Positions 43,477 to 55,431 of a stretch of DNA of 64,000 nt are shown in pieces; positions within the stretch are counted from its first letter, which is position 1, and each line of letters opens with the position of its first letter. Source of the stretch: Umbelopsis isabellina (taxonomy: Eukaryota > Mucoromycota > Umbelopsidomycetes > Umbelopsidales > Umbelopsidaceae); NCBI GenBank assembly GCA_016758905.1, contig JAEPQZ010000003.1, positions 558,001 through 622,000 of the forward strand. The letters are read 5' to 3'. A model generated the notes under the pieces. The model searched no databases and had not been told where the DNA came from. It saw only the letters and a program-made list of their open reading frames with translations. A program made the position numbers and the translations under genes.

Positions 43477-46224
43477 ATGGATGTCAAGACCAGAGAACAT
43501 TTGGCAACCTTGATAACTGATATAACCAAGACAGGGGAATGGGTATTAGATAATGAAAAGCTAAAGGTCAAAGATATGATAAATTGCTTATAAGTTGGTA
43601 GCATGTTGTATTGAGACGTTTAAAACTCATACAGGAGATCAAACGAATATGCAAGCAGTCGGAAGAATTCGTGCGAATGTCTGTTGAGCTAATCTTCATA
43701 CAGTTGAGAAAGAAACAAGCTCAGGTGAAGATTGATTTGTGACAGAAACTACCCAGTTGCTGTTTAGTTACTGACCATGTCGTATACTTAGATACGATAC
43801 TCTGCACTGCAGCTTATAGAGGAGTTGTTCACTCGGTCACATAAATTCCGAACTCTTATTGCTGATGAGTTTCCTCAATTCCTTCAGTTAACCATAGGGA
43901 TTCACCAAAACCCGCTTCCTCCTCCAAAGCATGTGGCTTCAAAATTGAAAGAATATGCGGTTGCATTGGTAAAGCTGTGGTACGAAAAGTATGGGGAGAA
44001 CTATCGACCATTTGCGATAGGTTATGATTATCTAATATCAAGTGGGGAAGCCAATTTCGAGGGCTCAAGTCTGAGAGACATTAGGAACAGAAACACTCAG
44101 ATGTCCCGACAAGATGTATGCGTTCATTGTTTTCTGACCATTTTTCGAGTGCTTAACACTTTATTGACGATGGAGATGGTTTTATAGGAGAGAATGAAAG
44201 CAATCAATGAGCGAAGATTCCAAAAGATAGAAGAAGAAGTAGTGGAAATGACAGATGATATCTTAGAGAATTTAAAAAATATGGCAAGTGAAGTGCTAGT
44301 CTCAATGTGCTGCCATGTACTTTGTTCTAATTTTGAAGGGGTTAGGAATCTTGCTTTGAAATCCTTGTGCCGAAACTTGATGATGGACTATCGTTAGAAG
44401 AACATGATGGCGATATACAAAAAAACAAATCTTCGAAACCCGGAGACACTTATAAGGACGTAAGTTATCGCATGATCTAACCGCGGTTGTACAAAGGCAT
44501 TCTAATATCTTCCTCAGAACATCTTATCTCACGGACTAGGATCTTCTCGATATACAATCGAGATTGACCTATCTGAGAGAAATATGATGGATGACGTGAA
44601 AGAGTCAGAAGAAAATGAAATTATCTTTGAAAAACTACGAGAATCATACAAGATCATGCAACATAAGCATTTGTCCAAAATAAATGGCTGGCTGAGCAAT
44701 CTGGTCAAGATAGATGCGGTAATGTCTATTTGTAATTATAGCAACACGTTTGCTAGTTAATTGGCTCATTTATGCATTATAAATAGGACCCTGGTGCAAA
44801 GGATGATTTACTGAAAAGAATCATCAATCTTAAGAATGACATCAAAGAAGCTGCCCGTAAAAGCAACTTGCTGGGCATCGATTTGCAAGTCGAACAAGAA
44901 GCAGCAAAGAATGATTCAGACGACGATGATGATTTTGGCGATGCTGACTTTGAGGAAGTTGAGGTTCCCGATTTTGAAGACGTGTCCCATGAAGCTGAAG
45001 CCAGTAACGCACGACCTTTTTTGGAAGCCAAGAAGCTTCCACCTATCCAAAGGGTGTTTCCATTAGCGCATGAACCTCAAATGTCAGAGGATGCTACATA
45101 TGCCTTACCCTCTCAAAAACGTCTTGAACTGAGTTCAAGGCAGCGGGAAAGGTATGATTTATCATTAAATCAATGGAAATTTAAGAAGTCGCTAGTTAAC
45201 ATAAGGTATAAACAGCTCACCGCAAGCTGGCAAAGGAAAGGAGAAGGCAGATGTCAAAAGAGACGGTGAGAAAAGACGAATTTTTCAGTTTTCAATGACT
45301 TTAGCATGGCACTAATCATATCCTTCTATAGAGCTTTTGAAAATTGCACCGGTCGTGGAAGTAGGTATATCACTGGCACAGAAGGCTGTAGTTATTAGTA
45401 CTAAAGTCGTGTTTCTTTGGATTCCAGTGGGGCGATGATTTGTATTACTGGGACAAACAGGATGTCCAGTTCAACCAAAGTGGTTTAGGTAGGTATGGCT
45501 GGTTCAACACATCGTTCAAGAGTAATGTTTAACAGACATTGCAATCAAATAGAATATCATCATAGATTCTTGGGTGATGGAGAAGGTGCGAATACACTTT
45601 CAGAGGAAACGTTGAATGCTCTAAAAATGAGAGCAGTTTATTATAAACCCGAATGGCCCAAGAAATTAAAGGTGACCTAGTCATTTTTAACATATCGACT
45701 TTAATTTTGTCTACTAATTTTGTAACTAATTTGATGTTTAGGCATGTCGAGCACCATTGAAAAATGGCAGTCTGTGCCCACGCCGAGATCTTGTTACTTG
45801 TCCATTCCATGGTCTTATTATACCTCGAGATGAATTAGGTAGACCAGTTGATCCTAAAACCAAAACTCCGGTAGTTGAAGGTGACACCTATGAGAATGAA
45901 TCAGTGGATGAAGGAAAGGATGAGGCAGTGTTTTCCGCCGTCGGTGCATCTCAACCTGCGCTATGGGAAGAACTATCGAATGATGTAATGATGCAACAAG
46001 GCATCGCTCCCATTGAGAGTAACAAAAGGGGCCAAAAGCGCAAGAAGAAATCGACTACTCCAAGTGCATTGATAGATGTGCGTAAGAAACCGGAAACAAG
46101 GATGGATCGTCTCCAGCGACGAATAGAAGATCCACGAATGAAGAAGATTGTGGAAGAATCATTGGACTATGACCGAGATATGAAACTTCGTGATAAGAAA
46201 GCGAATTCTTGGAGAGGAACATAG
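43477..46224 (+). CDS. UVSSA: UV-stimulated scaffold protein A homologue
   Basis: Twelve exons (43477-43566, 43635-43724, 43813-44115, 44188-44292, 44346-44459, 44518-44718, 44787-45151, 45216-45265, 45332-45360, 45428-45488, 45553-45671, 45742-46224) sum to 669 residues. The N-terminal VHS/ENTH-like helical domain reads EIKRICKQSEE, IEELFTRSHKFR. An acidic middle (NDSDDDDDFGDADFEE) is the expected site of TFIIH contact. The conserved core VVEWGDDLYYWDK, SGLEYHHRFLG is followed by the C-terminal DUF2043 zinc region with CRAPLKNGSLCPRRD and CPFHGLIIPRD. UVSSA acts in transcription-coupled repair with stalled RNA polymerase II, CSA/CSB and USP7. Exon 8 was placed by choosing the acceptor at 45215, the one that keeps the frame. 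Confidence 0.92.
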
Positions 46225-46891
46225 TGTACTCCCACCGAACATGTATAATGTGCACGTATAAATTGTAAACTGACTTATTGTAGATAAAGTAAAAACCAAA
46301 ATATAATTTTTCCTCTTGGCAATTTGACATGACATTACTTTCTTATCAACCACATATAGCGTATCATATATGCTCTGGTTTATTTTGAGTTCACTCCCAT
46401 CTGACTGGCAGTAATGCTGTTATGGCCAATGTTTGTGGGAATTAGTACACTTTATCAGATCACGCTTGCTTCTTTAAGGTAGCTCTGTAGCTTTCTCCAG
46501 TACCACTTAAATATGCATATATGATTTGATAATTCTGAATGTTTTTCTGGTTTTTAGACTTCAGTATAACACGAACATCTGGATATTATTCTTGTTAAAA
46601 ATTGAGCTGGTGCACTTTTAGTAAATGGGCGTGTCAAGCCATGCCTCGGGCACTCTGCCATGTACTTATCGTTATTCTTTCAAATTTCGTGGCTCGGTCA
46701 TAATTTTAAGCGGAACGAAAGAGCGATCCTTTCAGTGAACGGCTTCCCACCAAATTTCTGCCACATCTCAGCGTATACAATTTGGCCCTGTATTTTTAAA
46801 GTTTGTCACTTGCACAGAAGTTCACTTTCTTGCTTCTTCCTTTTTATCGGTTCTTTCAACGGATATTTCGTGTAGCAGATCGAACACAGAT
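46225..46891. other. Intergenic region upstream of the first P450
   Basis: AT-rich, no gene seen. It presumably holds the promoter of the first P450. Confidence 0.5.
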
Positions 46892-48778
46892 ATGATTTCG
46901 CTTGCCATTAAGAATCTTTCGGCTGAGCTCAACAGGAAAATTGATCGCTTCAGTGCACTTTATTTCCAACATAGTTTGCCATATGTTGCTAGATGCAAAG
47001 CAACATACATCGTCGCCGTCGTTGTCACGTTCGTCGGCTATCAGTTTTTCAATTTTTCGCATATCCCTAGAAAGCTGCGGCATATTCCGGCCGTTCCCTT
47101 TTGGCCTTATATGCGGTCTGTCATTTCTGGTACAACTTCAGAAGCGAGGCGGGAAATGATTTACTCTGTTGTATCCAAAAGTCCCAGTGGTGTATATTTG
47201 AAACCAAGCAGAAGAGGCTGGTCTGTCGGTATCGTCGGACCGCAAGCAATGAGAGCTGTATTTTTACGAAAAGGTATGTATACGGCTTTAGACCATACCA
47301 TCGCTTCCCCAGATTCGATTCCTCACTATTATTACTATTATTTCATAGATGACTTCCTAAAGTCGCGGGCACTTGCAACAGACAAAAGGCTATTGTCAGT
47401 CAGATTAATAGGCAACCAAAATATTTTCTCACTAAATGGTAGTCCTTGGAAAAAACATCGTATGGTAAAGAACTTGCGATATGGCAACATAGCTTCAAAG
47501 TATAATGGCCTTGACATTAATCATCCAGATTGCCAATCCTGCTTTCCATCGCCACATGCCAGTCAGATTGTTTGGCAATCTATGTGAAAAGATGATGGAT
47601 AAATTCGAGAGTGAAGGCGATGGGCTATCCCACGTCAACGTTCCAGCATTAATGCAAAGGTAGAGTGTGTTGTCATATAATTCTACCCCCACGCTAGTCC
47701 TATAGTAACGTTGGATTAAGATTCACATTGGATGTTATTGGTCAAGCAGGATTTGGATATGATTTTGAATCTCTGCAGAATCCAGACAATGAGAAAGTCC
47801 ATATATACAACTCTATCATGGATGGTTTGAAAGACCCTATCTATTTCTTCTTCCCTTTTCTGGATAAGTACTTCTTATGGGCTTTCCGTGGCCGTCGCCA
47901 GCAGCACTTGAACTGCGATACACTACACCAGCTTTTCAATAGTGTCATAGATAACAAACGAAGGGTCTTAGTTGAGCAAAAGGAACGCAACGAAGACCCA
48001 GAGAAGGATTTGCTCACTCTGATGCTTGAAGCTGGCGAAGATGATCCCAGTCAGGCACTAAGCGTTGAGGAGTTGCGGGAAAACTTGACGATTTTCTTTA
48101 TTGCTGGACACGATACTACGTCCAGTGCTTTATCTTTTGCCTTGTACTTACTTGCAGTGAATCCCGACATTCAAGAAAAAGCTCGTCGGGAAGTAATCGA
48201 GGTAATTGGAGATGGTGCTGATATAGTCTATCCCACAGAGACGGAAATAAGTCAACTAAAGTACGTTTATATGATTATCAAAGAGGTAAGAATTTGGCCG
48301 CTCTTTTGTCATTCTAATAATCAACCTACCTTCGGATATTAACATGAATTAGACTCTGCGGCTTTGTCCTCCAGTTGAAAGCGCTGGATTTCGTCTTCCC
48401 GAAGAAGATACAGAGCTTGCTGGAACGGTGATACCCAAAGGTGTACGACTTCAAGCTGATATATTCCTGGCTCAACACAATCCTGCTGTTTGGAAAAACC
48501 CAGAAGAATTTCGTCCTGAGCGCTTTGCTCCCAGAGGAGAGTATGAAGAAAACACCAAAATCGGCCTGGCCTGGGCCCCATTTGGAAGTGGTGCTCGCCA
48601 GTGTATTGGTATGAACTTCAGCTTGGCCGAACAGCGCGTCGTCTTGGCCATGTTACTACGCAAGTTTACTTGGTCACTGCCAGAAAATTCTATTCACAAG
48701 GATCACCTTGTCTTTGCTCCGGGAATGGGTCTGCTCTCAGCAAAAGATTTATATCTGAACTTCAGTAAACGCTTTTAA
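46892..48778 (+). CDS. Cytochrome P450, tandem copy 1
   Basis: Five exons (46892-47273, 47349-47464, 47529-47659, 47706-48285, 48353-48778) give 544 residues. An N-terminal membrane anchor (ATYIVAVVVTFVGYQFF) puts it on the ER facing the cytosol. It has the I-helix oxygen-binding motif AGHDTTSS, the K-helix ETLR (ExxR, split by the last intron), RPERF, and the heme loop FGSGARQCIG with the Cys ligand. Substrate unknown; the organisation recalls the expanded CYP509-like families of Mucoromycota, but that assignment needs alignment. All key residues are present. Confidence 0.93.
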
Positions 48779-49245
48779 TTAATGCCACCACTCAGGCTAT
48801 GTTGGGTAGTTTGTTGGCTATATTAGTACCCACTACATGTTGCACTGTCGTACGACATTGTCGATAGATAATCATTGGAGCTTTTAAACGTTTAAAACTT
48901 TTATTGCGATGTTTAAACCCTTTATTTGCATCGGCACTGAAAGAGCTTTTTTATGATATTTGGACTAGTGCCTTTATAGTAGTCGTATGTTCTAATCCAA
49001 TGCTTCGGCCTCTTCACTGGATATTTCGCGATTCATTGCCTCTCGGGTGGGTTTGAGCATAATTTTCACCGACGACGTGAACAGCTGTTTCATTGGATTG
49101 GCAATAAGTTTTACCGCAGCCTCTTAATTATCACGCTTGAACCCATTTATAGCCTTGTGTTCTGTTCAAACCTTCACTTCTCTTTTGTTTGTTCTTTCTT
49201 TTCTATTAAAGAAACAGAAGTATTGCCTTTGGTTGAACGCGGAAT
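48779..49245. other. Spacer between tandem P450 genes
   Basis: 467 bp with no gene. It includes short near-repeats of gtttaaa at about 48884-48917. Confidence 0.45.
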
Positions 49246-51131
49246 ATGACTTCAATTTCCATGCAAAGCCTCTTGGCGGCGGTCAGCAAAGATGTTGATC
49301 GCTTGAGTGCCTTTTATTCTGAACATATTCTGCCATATCTTGCCAGAAAGTCCAAGGCAACATACATCGCCGCCGCCATCGCTTCGTTTGTAACCTATCA
49401 GGTATACAAGATGTCGCATATCCCTAGAAATTTACGACATATTCCGGCTGTTCCCTATTGGTCTTATATGCGCTCCGTTTTCTCTGGTACAACTCAAGAC
49501 GCCAGGCGTGACATGATCTATTCCGTATTGTCCAAAAGTCCCAATGGTTTATATTTGAAACCAAGCAGAGGAGGCTGGTCTGTTGGCGTTGTTGGGCCAC
49601 AAGCACTGAGAACAGTGTTTTTGCGAAAAGGTATATATACCCCTATTAACTGTATTGCTCTCTCCCTGCACTCAAACCCTAACCTTATTCCCCAAGATGA
49701 TTATCCAAAATCTCGGGCACTTGTAACAGACAAAACGTTTTTGGTAGCCAAATTAATAGGTGGCCAAAATATCATATCGCTCAATGGTAGTCCTTGGAAA
49801 AAACACCGCATGGTAATGATCGTTCAACAGTGCAACACATCTCAAAAGCATAGCGACCTAAACTTTCAATAATATAGATTGCCAATCCTGCTTTCCATCG
49901 CCACATGCCAGTCAAATTGTTTGGCAACCTGTGTGAAATGATGATGGATAAATTCGAAAGTGAAAGCGATGGGCTATCCCACGTCAACGTTCCAGCATTG
50001 ATGCAAAGGTAGAGTTTGTTGTCATATACTTCTATTCTCACATTGAACCTATAGTAACGTTGGATCAAGATTCACATTGGATGTTATTGGTCAAGCAGGA
50101 TTTGGATATGATTTTGAATCTCTGGAGAATCCAGACAATGAGAAAGTCCATATATACAACTCTATCATGGAGGGCTTGAAGAATCCACTCTTTTTCTTTT
50201 TTCCCTTTTTGGAGAGGCACTTCCTGTGGGCTTTCCCTAACCGTCGACAGCAACACGAGAACTGCGATACATTACACCAGCTTTTCAAAAGTGTCATAGA
50301 TAACAAACGAAGGGTCTTAGTTGAGCAAAAGGAACACAACGAAGACCCAGAGAAGGATTTGCTCACTCTGATGCTTGAAGCTGGCGAAGATGATCCCAGT
50401 CAGGCACTCAGCGTTGAGGAATTGCAGGAAAACTTGACGATTTTCTTTATTGCTGGACACGATACTACGTCCAATGCTTTGTCGTTTGCCTTGTACTTAC
50501 TTGCAATGAATCCCGACATTCAAGAAAAAGCTCGCCGAGAAGTGCTTGAAGTAATTGGAGATGGTGCTGATATGGTTCATCCCACAGAGACGCAAATTAG
50601 CCAATTAAAATATATTTATATGATTATGAAGGAGGTAAGAATTTTGCAGCTCTGCAACCCTACCAAAGCATCAAGTTGCCAATGATGCTAATACACATCA
50701 TAAAGACTTTACGTATACATCCTCCACTCCAAAGTTCTCAACTTCGTGTCACCGAGGAAGATACTGAACTTGCTGGCACAGTAATACCCAAAGGTGCACG
50801 ACTTCAAGCTGATATATTCCTGGCTCAACACAATCCTGCTGTTTGGAAAAACCCAGAAGAATTTCGTCCTGAGCGCTTTGCTCCAGGAGGTGAGAACGAA
50901 GAGAACGCGAAAAAGGGGCTTGCCTGGGCTCCTTTCGGAAACGGCGCTCGACAATGTATTGGTATGAACTTCAGCTTGGCCGAACAGCGCGTCGTCTTGG
51001 CCATGTTACTACGCAAGTTTACTTGGTCACTGCCAGAAAATTCTATTCACAAAGATCACCTTATCTTTGCCCCAGGAATGGGTCTGGTCAATGCCAAAGA
51101 TTTGTATTTAAGCTTCGAAAAGCGTTTTTGA
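49246..51131 (+). CDS. Cytochrome P450, tandem copy 2
   Basis: Paralogue of the preceding gene with the same five-exon structure (49246-49630, 49697-49812, 49878-50008, 50055-50634, 50706-51131) and 545 residues. It has the anchor ATYIAAAIASFVTYQVY, AGHDTTSN, RPERF and heme loop FGNGARQCIG. Exons 3, 4 and 5 and the intron between exons 3 and 4 contain long stretches almost identical to copy 1, while other blocks differ clearly. This points to recent duplication with patchy conversion. Both copies look functional. Confidence 0.93.
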
Positions 51132-51318
51132 GATCACAAATGATGTAAAGAATAAAAGAAGTTTATATAAATTACTCTGTAAACATGCGTGCTCTGTCAG
51201 TAATATTCAGTAACGAGCAAAGCTAATGCTGGTGACTGTCGTTTAGACCCTTAATGTCGCCGTTGACTTTTTTTGGTTGACTTTCGCTGACAATACCGCT
51301 CAGAGTATACATCGTCTA

Positions 51319-52732
51319 ATGTCGTGGGGTAACTTTATAATCACAGCTTCGCACTGGTCATGCTACTCTGTAAGTCAATGTTCCAGTTGCATTTGGAGAG
51401 CATTTGACTTTTGATTGACATTTGGGCTTGTTTAGCGACCCCATATCACGAAAGCGAGTTTGTACCAGAGGTACAGTCGCAGGTGGAAGAGCGATAGTAC
51501 CTCAAAAAACGCATACAGGATTTTGTTTTTTGGCAACGATGAATTTGCTTTAACCCATTTGAAAGCACTTTGCGAAGAAAAAGGTTAGTGTATGCATATT
51601 GTCAAATTCATCTGTGGACGCTCTGACCATTTTTCTGGACAAATAGAGAAGGCAGATTCCTGTATAAAGCATATTGAGCTGGTTACTTCTCCCGACCGAT
51701 GGACTGGTAGAAAGTTACAGATACGCAAATCAAGTATGTCCATCACCTTTATTTGATGATTTGATCTTTAACATTTACACTTTTCGCTGTTTTCAGTGCC
51801 GACAAAGTTATTTGCAGAAACAGCCAACATACCTGTCCATTGTACTCCGGAAAAAAGTCGTTCTTTATCGGGATGGGAACCACCAACGCATTTCGATCTT
51901 GGTGTGGTCGTATCATTTGGTTACTTTGTCACCCCTGCCATCCTCAAATCCCTGCCGCTAGGCGCTCTCAATGTACATCCATCACTTCTGCCGCTGTATC
52001 GCGGAGCATCACCCATACAATACACAATTATGAATAGAGACAAAGTTGGCGGTGTCACAGTTCAAGAACTTGACGACAAAGCGTGGGATGCTGGAAGAAT
52101 ATTGGCCCAGTCAGAAGTGGTACGTAGCAATCGTGCTTTTTGCTAAAGTCATGCCATGCTAAAATCTTGCATAGGATCTCGTCAAAGAGCCGCCACAATC
52201 ATACACTGATCTTCGCGATAGACTGAGTACCATTGGTGCAAAAATGTTGGTAGAAACCATTCAGAATCTCGAGCAACGAAAGGCAAACGCAATAGTACAG
52301 GATACCAGCCTAGTAACCAAGGCACCAAAGATCAAGCCAGAGCTGCGACAGATAGATTTTGTGGCGATGGAGGCGGCAGATATTGAAGCGTTGTTCCGAG
52401 CTATTGGTCAGCAGAGCCCATTACTGACAACCTTCTCGCTTCTTCCCGACAAATCTAAGGCAACTATCAACAATAAAAAAGTCAATCTGCAACTTCACAA
52501 CATCTTCATTCCCGACCAGTCCGTGCTCAATTCTCGTTCTAACAAGATGTTACCTGGAACAATTGCCTACGACCCTCACTCCAAAGCTATCCACGTATTA
52601 TGCAAAAACGGTACCATCATAGGAGCTACAAGACTAAAAGCCGAAAACAAATCGGAAACAAGTGCAGAGGACTTTTGTAATGGCTATGGGTTAAAAAAAG
52701 GCGATCATGGCCTTTTTGAGCGCAGTATTTAA
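51319..52732 (+). CDS. FMT1: Methionyl-tRNA formyltransferase, mitochondrial
   Basis: Five exons (51319-51369, 51436-51583, 51647-51733, 51797-52119, 52175-52732) give 388 residues. The first ~40 residues are rich in Ser, Arg and Tyr, as in a mitochondrial presequence. The catalytic domain starts RILFFGNDEFAL and has the signature NVHPSLLPLYRGASPIQYTI, VGGVTVQELDDKAWDAG. The C-terminal OB-like domain follows. It formylates initiator Met-tRNA for mitochondrial translation. The start at 51319 is the only one that puts exon 2 in frame. Confidence 0.93.
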
Positions 52733-52868
52733 TGTGGAATGAACGATACAGTGGTCTTTTCGCGTCTCTTTCTAAAAGTTGTCAATGAAAAGAAATGGGA
52801 TAATGCAATAATGATGTGATGAAAAATATTCTACAGTTATAGACTCTACAAACAAACGCATATTATAA

Positions 52869-53692
52869 TCAAATAATTAGGCTGTCAAGTTCCTCCTCAG
52901 TCTGCTTAGTCTTCCAATCATCTATCGTTGATTGAAGTAATTTACAAAAGTTGCGGCTACTGATCAATGCGTCCGAAAGAGAACAGATGTGCTTGAATAT
53001 TTCACCACCTTGGCCTCTGATTAAAGATTGCTCCAAGTCTGTTCGAACATTATCCTGTATAGATTGACATTGGCTAGCCAACTGTTGCAATTGAATTTCT
53101 CGGTGTCTGAACCAGTGCTTTCCAGAAGCGAATGCTTCTTCTTCCTCGCGCTTGGTCCGAATCCATCGCTCATCATGTTGCCAAAGCATATTTCGCCAAT
53201 CACAATCGATCATTGCTATCAGCAGCGCCAGTCTAGGTAATGTAACTATGACGACTGGATCGTAAGATTTGATATCTTCGGGAAGTAGCAAGTTTTTTAG
53301 AATTGCCTTTTCAATTGCTGTTGCAAGAAAGTTTGAGAATCCGTCAACAGTAGTGGACGACTGGCTTGTTAATGATCTGTTTCTTGGATTTTTTATTTCA
53401 AGCATCTTGCTGAAGGTATCGTCTGAGGTGTTATTGAATGGATGAAGCGATTTTGGCGGGAGGATGTACTCATCATGCATTGGTGAAGTGTAGAGCTATG
53501 AAGAGAACCGAGATGGACAGGTGTACTTGGCATAAGCTCTAATATATAACAAGATGATGACTTCCTCCTTACCTTGTCAGCACCCCCTTTTCGTTTCAAC
53601 CACGTCCAATCTTCACCAAGGGGTAATCTAAATACAACAACTCTGTAGCAGTGAACAATAGAAAAGAAACTTTTTCTTTCATATATGGCCAT
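52869..53692 (-). CDS. Unrecognised protein, possibly related to LST2-type trafficking proteins
   Basis: Two exons (53692-53573, 53495-52869) in phase 0 give 248 residues. The N-terminus reads FRLPLGEDWTWLKRKGGADK. The middle (AILKNLLLPEDIKSYDPVVI followed by VTLPRLALLIAMIDCDW) has the flavour of fungal LST2/FYVE-associated N-terminal regions, with a WIRTKREEEEAF segment. The C-terminal part is helical with many Gln. No FYVE or other zinc motif is present. The family link is weak and comes from recollection of pattern only. The upstream sequence is also partly open (LYKYRMAIYE), so the gene could start further 5'. Confidence 0.45.
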
Positions 53693-53889
53693 CCGATATT
53701 TGTACAGGCTGCAATGATTGATTCTGTTATCACACAGCGATTGTATTTTATTTTGGCATTAGGTTGCATAAACTAGCAATAATTTATAATGGTTGTTGCA
53801 AGGCATCAAAAGAGCAGAAACCAGGGGCTGTCATTATCTACTAATGGTATAAAATGGCCAGGAGTTTTGTCGAGGTACCCAAAGTCGGT

Positions 53890-55431
53890 CTACATTCCAA
53901 TCATTAATCTCACAGTCACCTTTTCCAAGTCGCTCCACATACACATCATTGCATACGCAAGCTCGTTTCCAGAACTAATTTTGTACGCATCACTTGGACG
54001 AAGGTTGTGGCTGTCTTCATGACTAGTCCTTTGGGCTCCATAATAAAGCAATGATATCGGCGTTTTTGAATCCTTTATCTCCTCCATATTGGACAGCTTG
54101 CTGGCAATTTTAACTCTGAGATCACACAAAGGCATAATTCGAGGCACTTGTAAAATGAAAATGTTATCTAAGTCATAGATGACTTTGATCCTGATATTCC
54201 GACCTTTCAAGTAATTCGAATCATGGCCTATAGATAGCGATCGATTTAAAGGCAAGGGAACTGAATCCAGCAGTTCCACTGCACTATCTGGCGATAGCCT
54301 TTTGTCTTCTTTTTGTCGAGGGAAAGGCATATGATTACCCACTACATAATGTTTACGTGGGGCGGGAGTAGATCTTGAAAGTTTTGGATTTGGAGACGGT
54401 GCTTTTGCTACCTGTAGCGGATATATCATGTCTTCTGAATAGTATTCAATGGGAACGGCTGTTGGATGGAACATTTCGTCTTTGGTAGCAAAGCTAATGT
54501 TTTCTGAAGTCGAAGTTTCATCCCAAGATCCATGCGATGTACATGGCGTTAACAGCTCTGGTACTAGCAAGCCGTGTCTCGGTTGGGCATCTTTTGCCTT
54601 ATTGTATAATTTGGAAGTTTTGAGTTTTCCATTGCTATGTTGAGATCCATAGGTGGCTGCGTTGTGGTTGAGATTGGGATTAGAAATTGCCTTTTTGAAG
54701 GTCTCTGGTGATACTTTTATGGGCAATGCGGAGCATGATCTTGATAACATAGGTGGGGGAGGTTCACGAGTAGATGGAGCTGAAGCTAGTCGTTTGCTGG
54801 TGTATGATTTGGACGGAACAGTCAGATTTGTTCGGGCTCGATCTGGTGACAAATATCTCATATCTTGATGCACTTTATGCTCCATATCTGACTTATCGAT
54901 GCCAAAAAATTCCAAAACTGCCAAGGATTTTAATACATGATTGGGTAGTCGAAACACAGTATCCAAAAATTTGTCGAGGTCATATCTTTGTTGGTAGGCG
55001 TCTTTCTTTGTTACGAATAAAACAATACGTGATTTTAGCTTGGGAATTGGTACTACAGGTTGAACAATATCTTTCATAAATGCAGTAGTGATCGACTTGT
55101 ACTTGTTCATGCGAGGTGATTTTGGTACGCTGTGACTCTCCGAGCCACCTGCCCCAACTATCTCCTGCAGTCTGTTTGAGAATGCCAAAAAGTCTTCATA
55201 GCGTCGAAAGATCGTATAAGGGGCTCGAGTTATACTTCTGTGCGGCAGATCGTTACGAGGTGTTACTAATATCGAATACCATAGCTTTTGGTCATGGCGT
55301 TTTACTGTAGATACAATCTGTGCTGTTGCAATGCTTGGAGCAAGCTTAATTCCAGACCTCGTTGGATGAACTTTTTTTCCTAATAAGGTGGATGAAAGTG
55401 AAGGGCGGGGTTGTGGTGAAGCTAAGGTCAT
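53890..55431 (-). CDS. PX and PB1 domain protein
   Basis: Intronless frame of 513 residues. A PX domain spans about residues 35-175 (DQKLWYSILVTPRN, YTIFRRYEDFLAFSNRLQEI, then LDKFLDTVFRLPNHVLKS and VLEFFG), which should bind phosphoinositides. A Ser/Pro-rich linker follows. A PB1-type domain ends the protein (RIKVIYDLDNIFILQVPR, RVKIASKL, ISLLYYG, NELAYAM). PX plus PB1 is the C-terminal arrangement of Bem1/Scd2 polarity scaffolds, but no SH3 domain precedes it here. It could recruit a Cdc24- or Nox-type partner through PB1. Confidence 0.85.
   Translation of the reverse strand: MTLASPQPRPSLSSTLLGKKVHPTRSGIKLAPSIATAQIVSTVKRHDQKLWYSILVTPRNDLPHRSITRAPYTIFRRYEDFLAFSNRLQEIVGAGGSESHSVPKSPRMNKYKSITTAFMKDIVQPVVPIPKLKSRIVLFVTKKDAYQQRYDLDKFLDTVFRLPNHVLKSLAVLEFFGIDKSDMEHKVHQDMRYLSPDRARTNLTVPSKSYTSKRLASAPSTREPPPPMLSRSCSALPIKVSPETFKKAISNPNLNHNAATYGSQHSNGKLKTSKLYNKAKDAQPRHGLLVPELLTPCTSHGSWDETSTSENISFATKDEMFHPTAVPIEYYSEDMIYPLQVAKAPSPNPKLSRSTPAPRKHYVVGNHMPFPRQKEDKRLSPDSAVELLDSVPLPLNRSLSIGHDSNYLKGRNIRIKVIYDLDNIFILQVPRIMPLCDLRVKIASKLSNMEEIKDSKTPISLLYYGAQRTSHEDSHNLRPSDAYKISSGNELAYAMMCMWSDLEKVTVRLMIGM

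Noticed and set aside
45152-45215. Coding reading across the intron (continuation of the UVSSA exon 7 frame)
   Set aside because: Reading through gives a stop shortly after. Removing 45152-45215 restores the conserved KIAPVVEWGDDLYYW frame.
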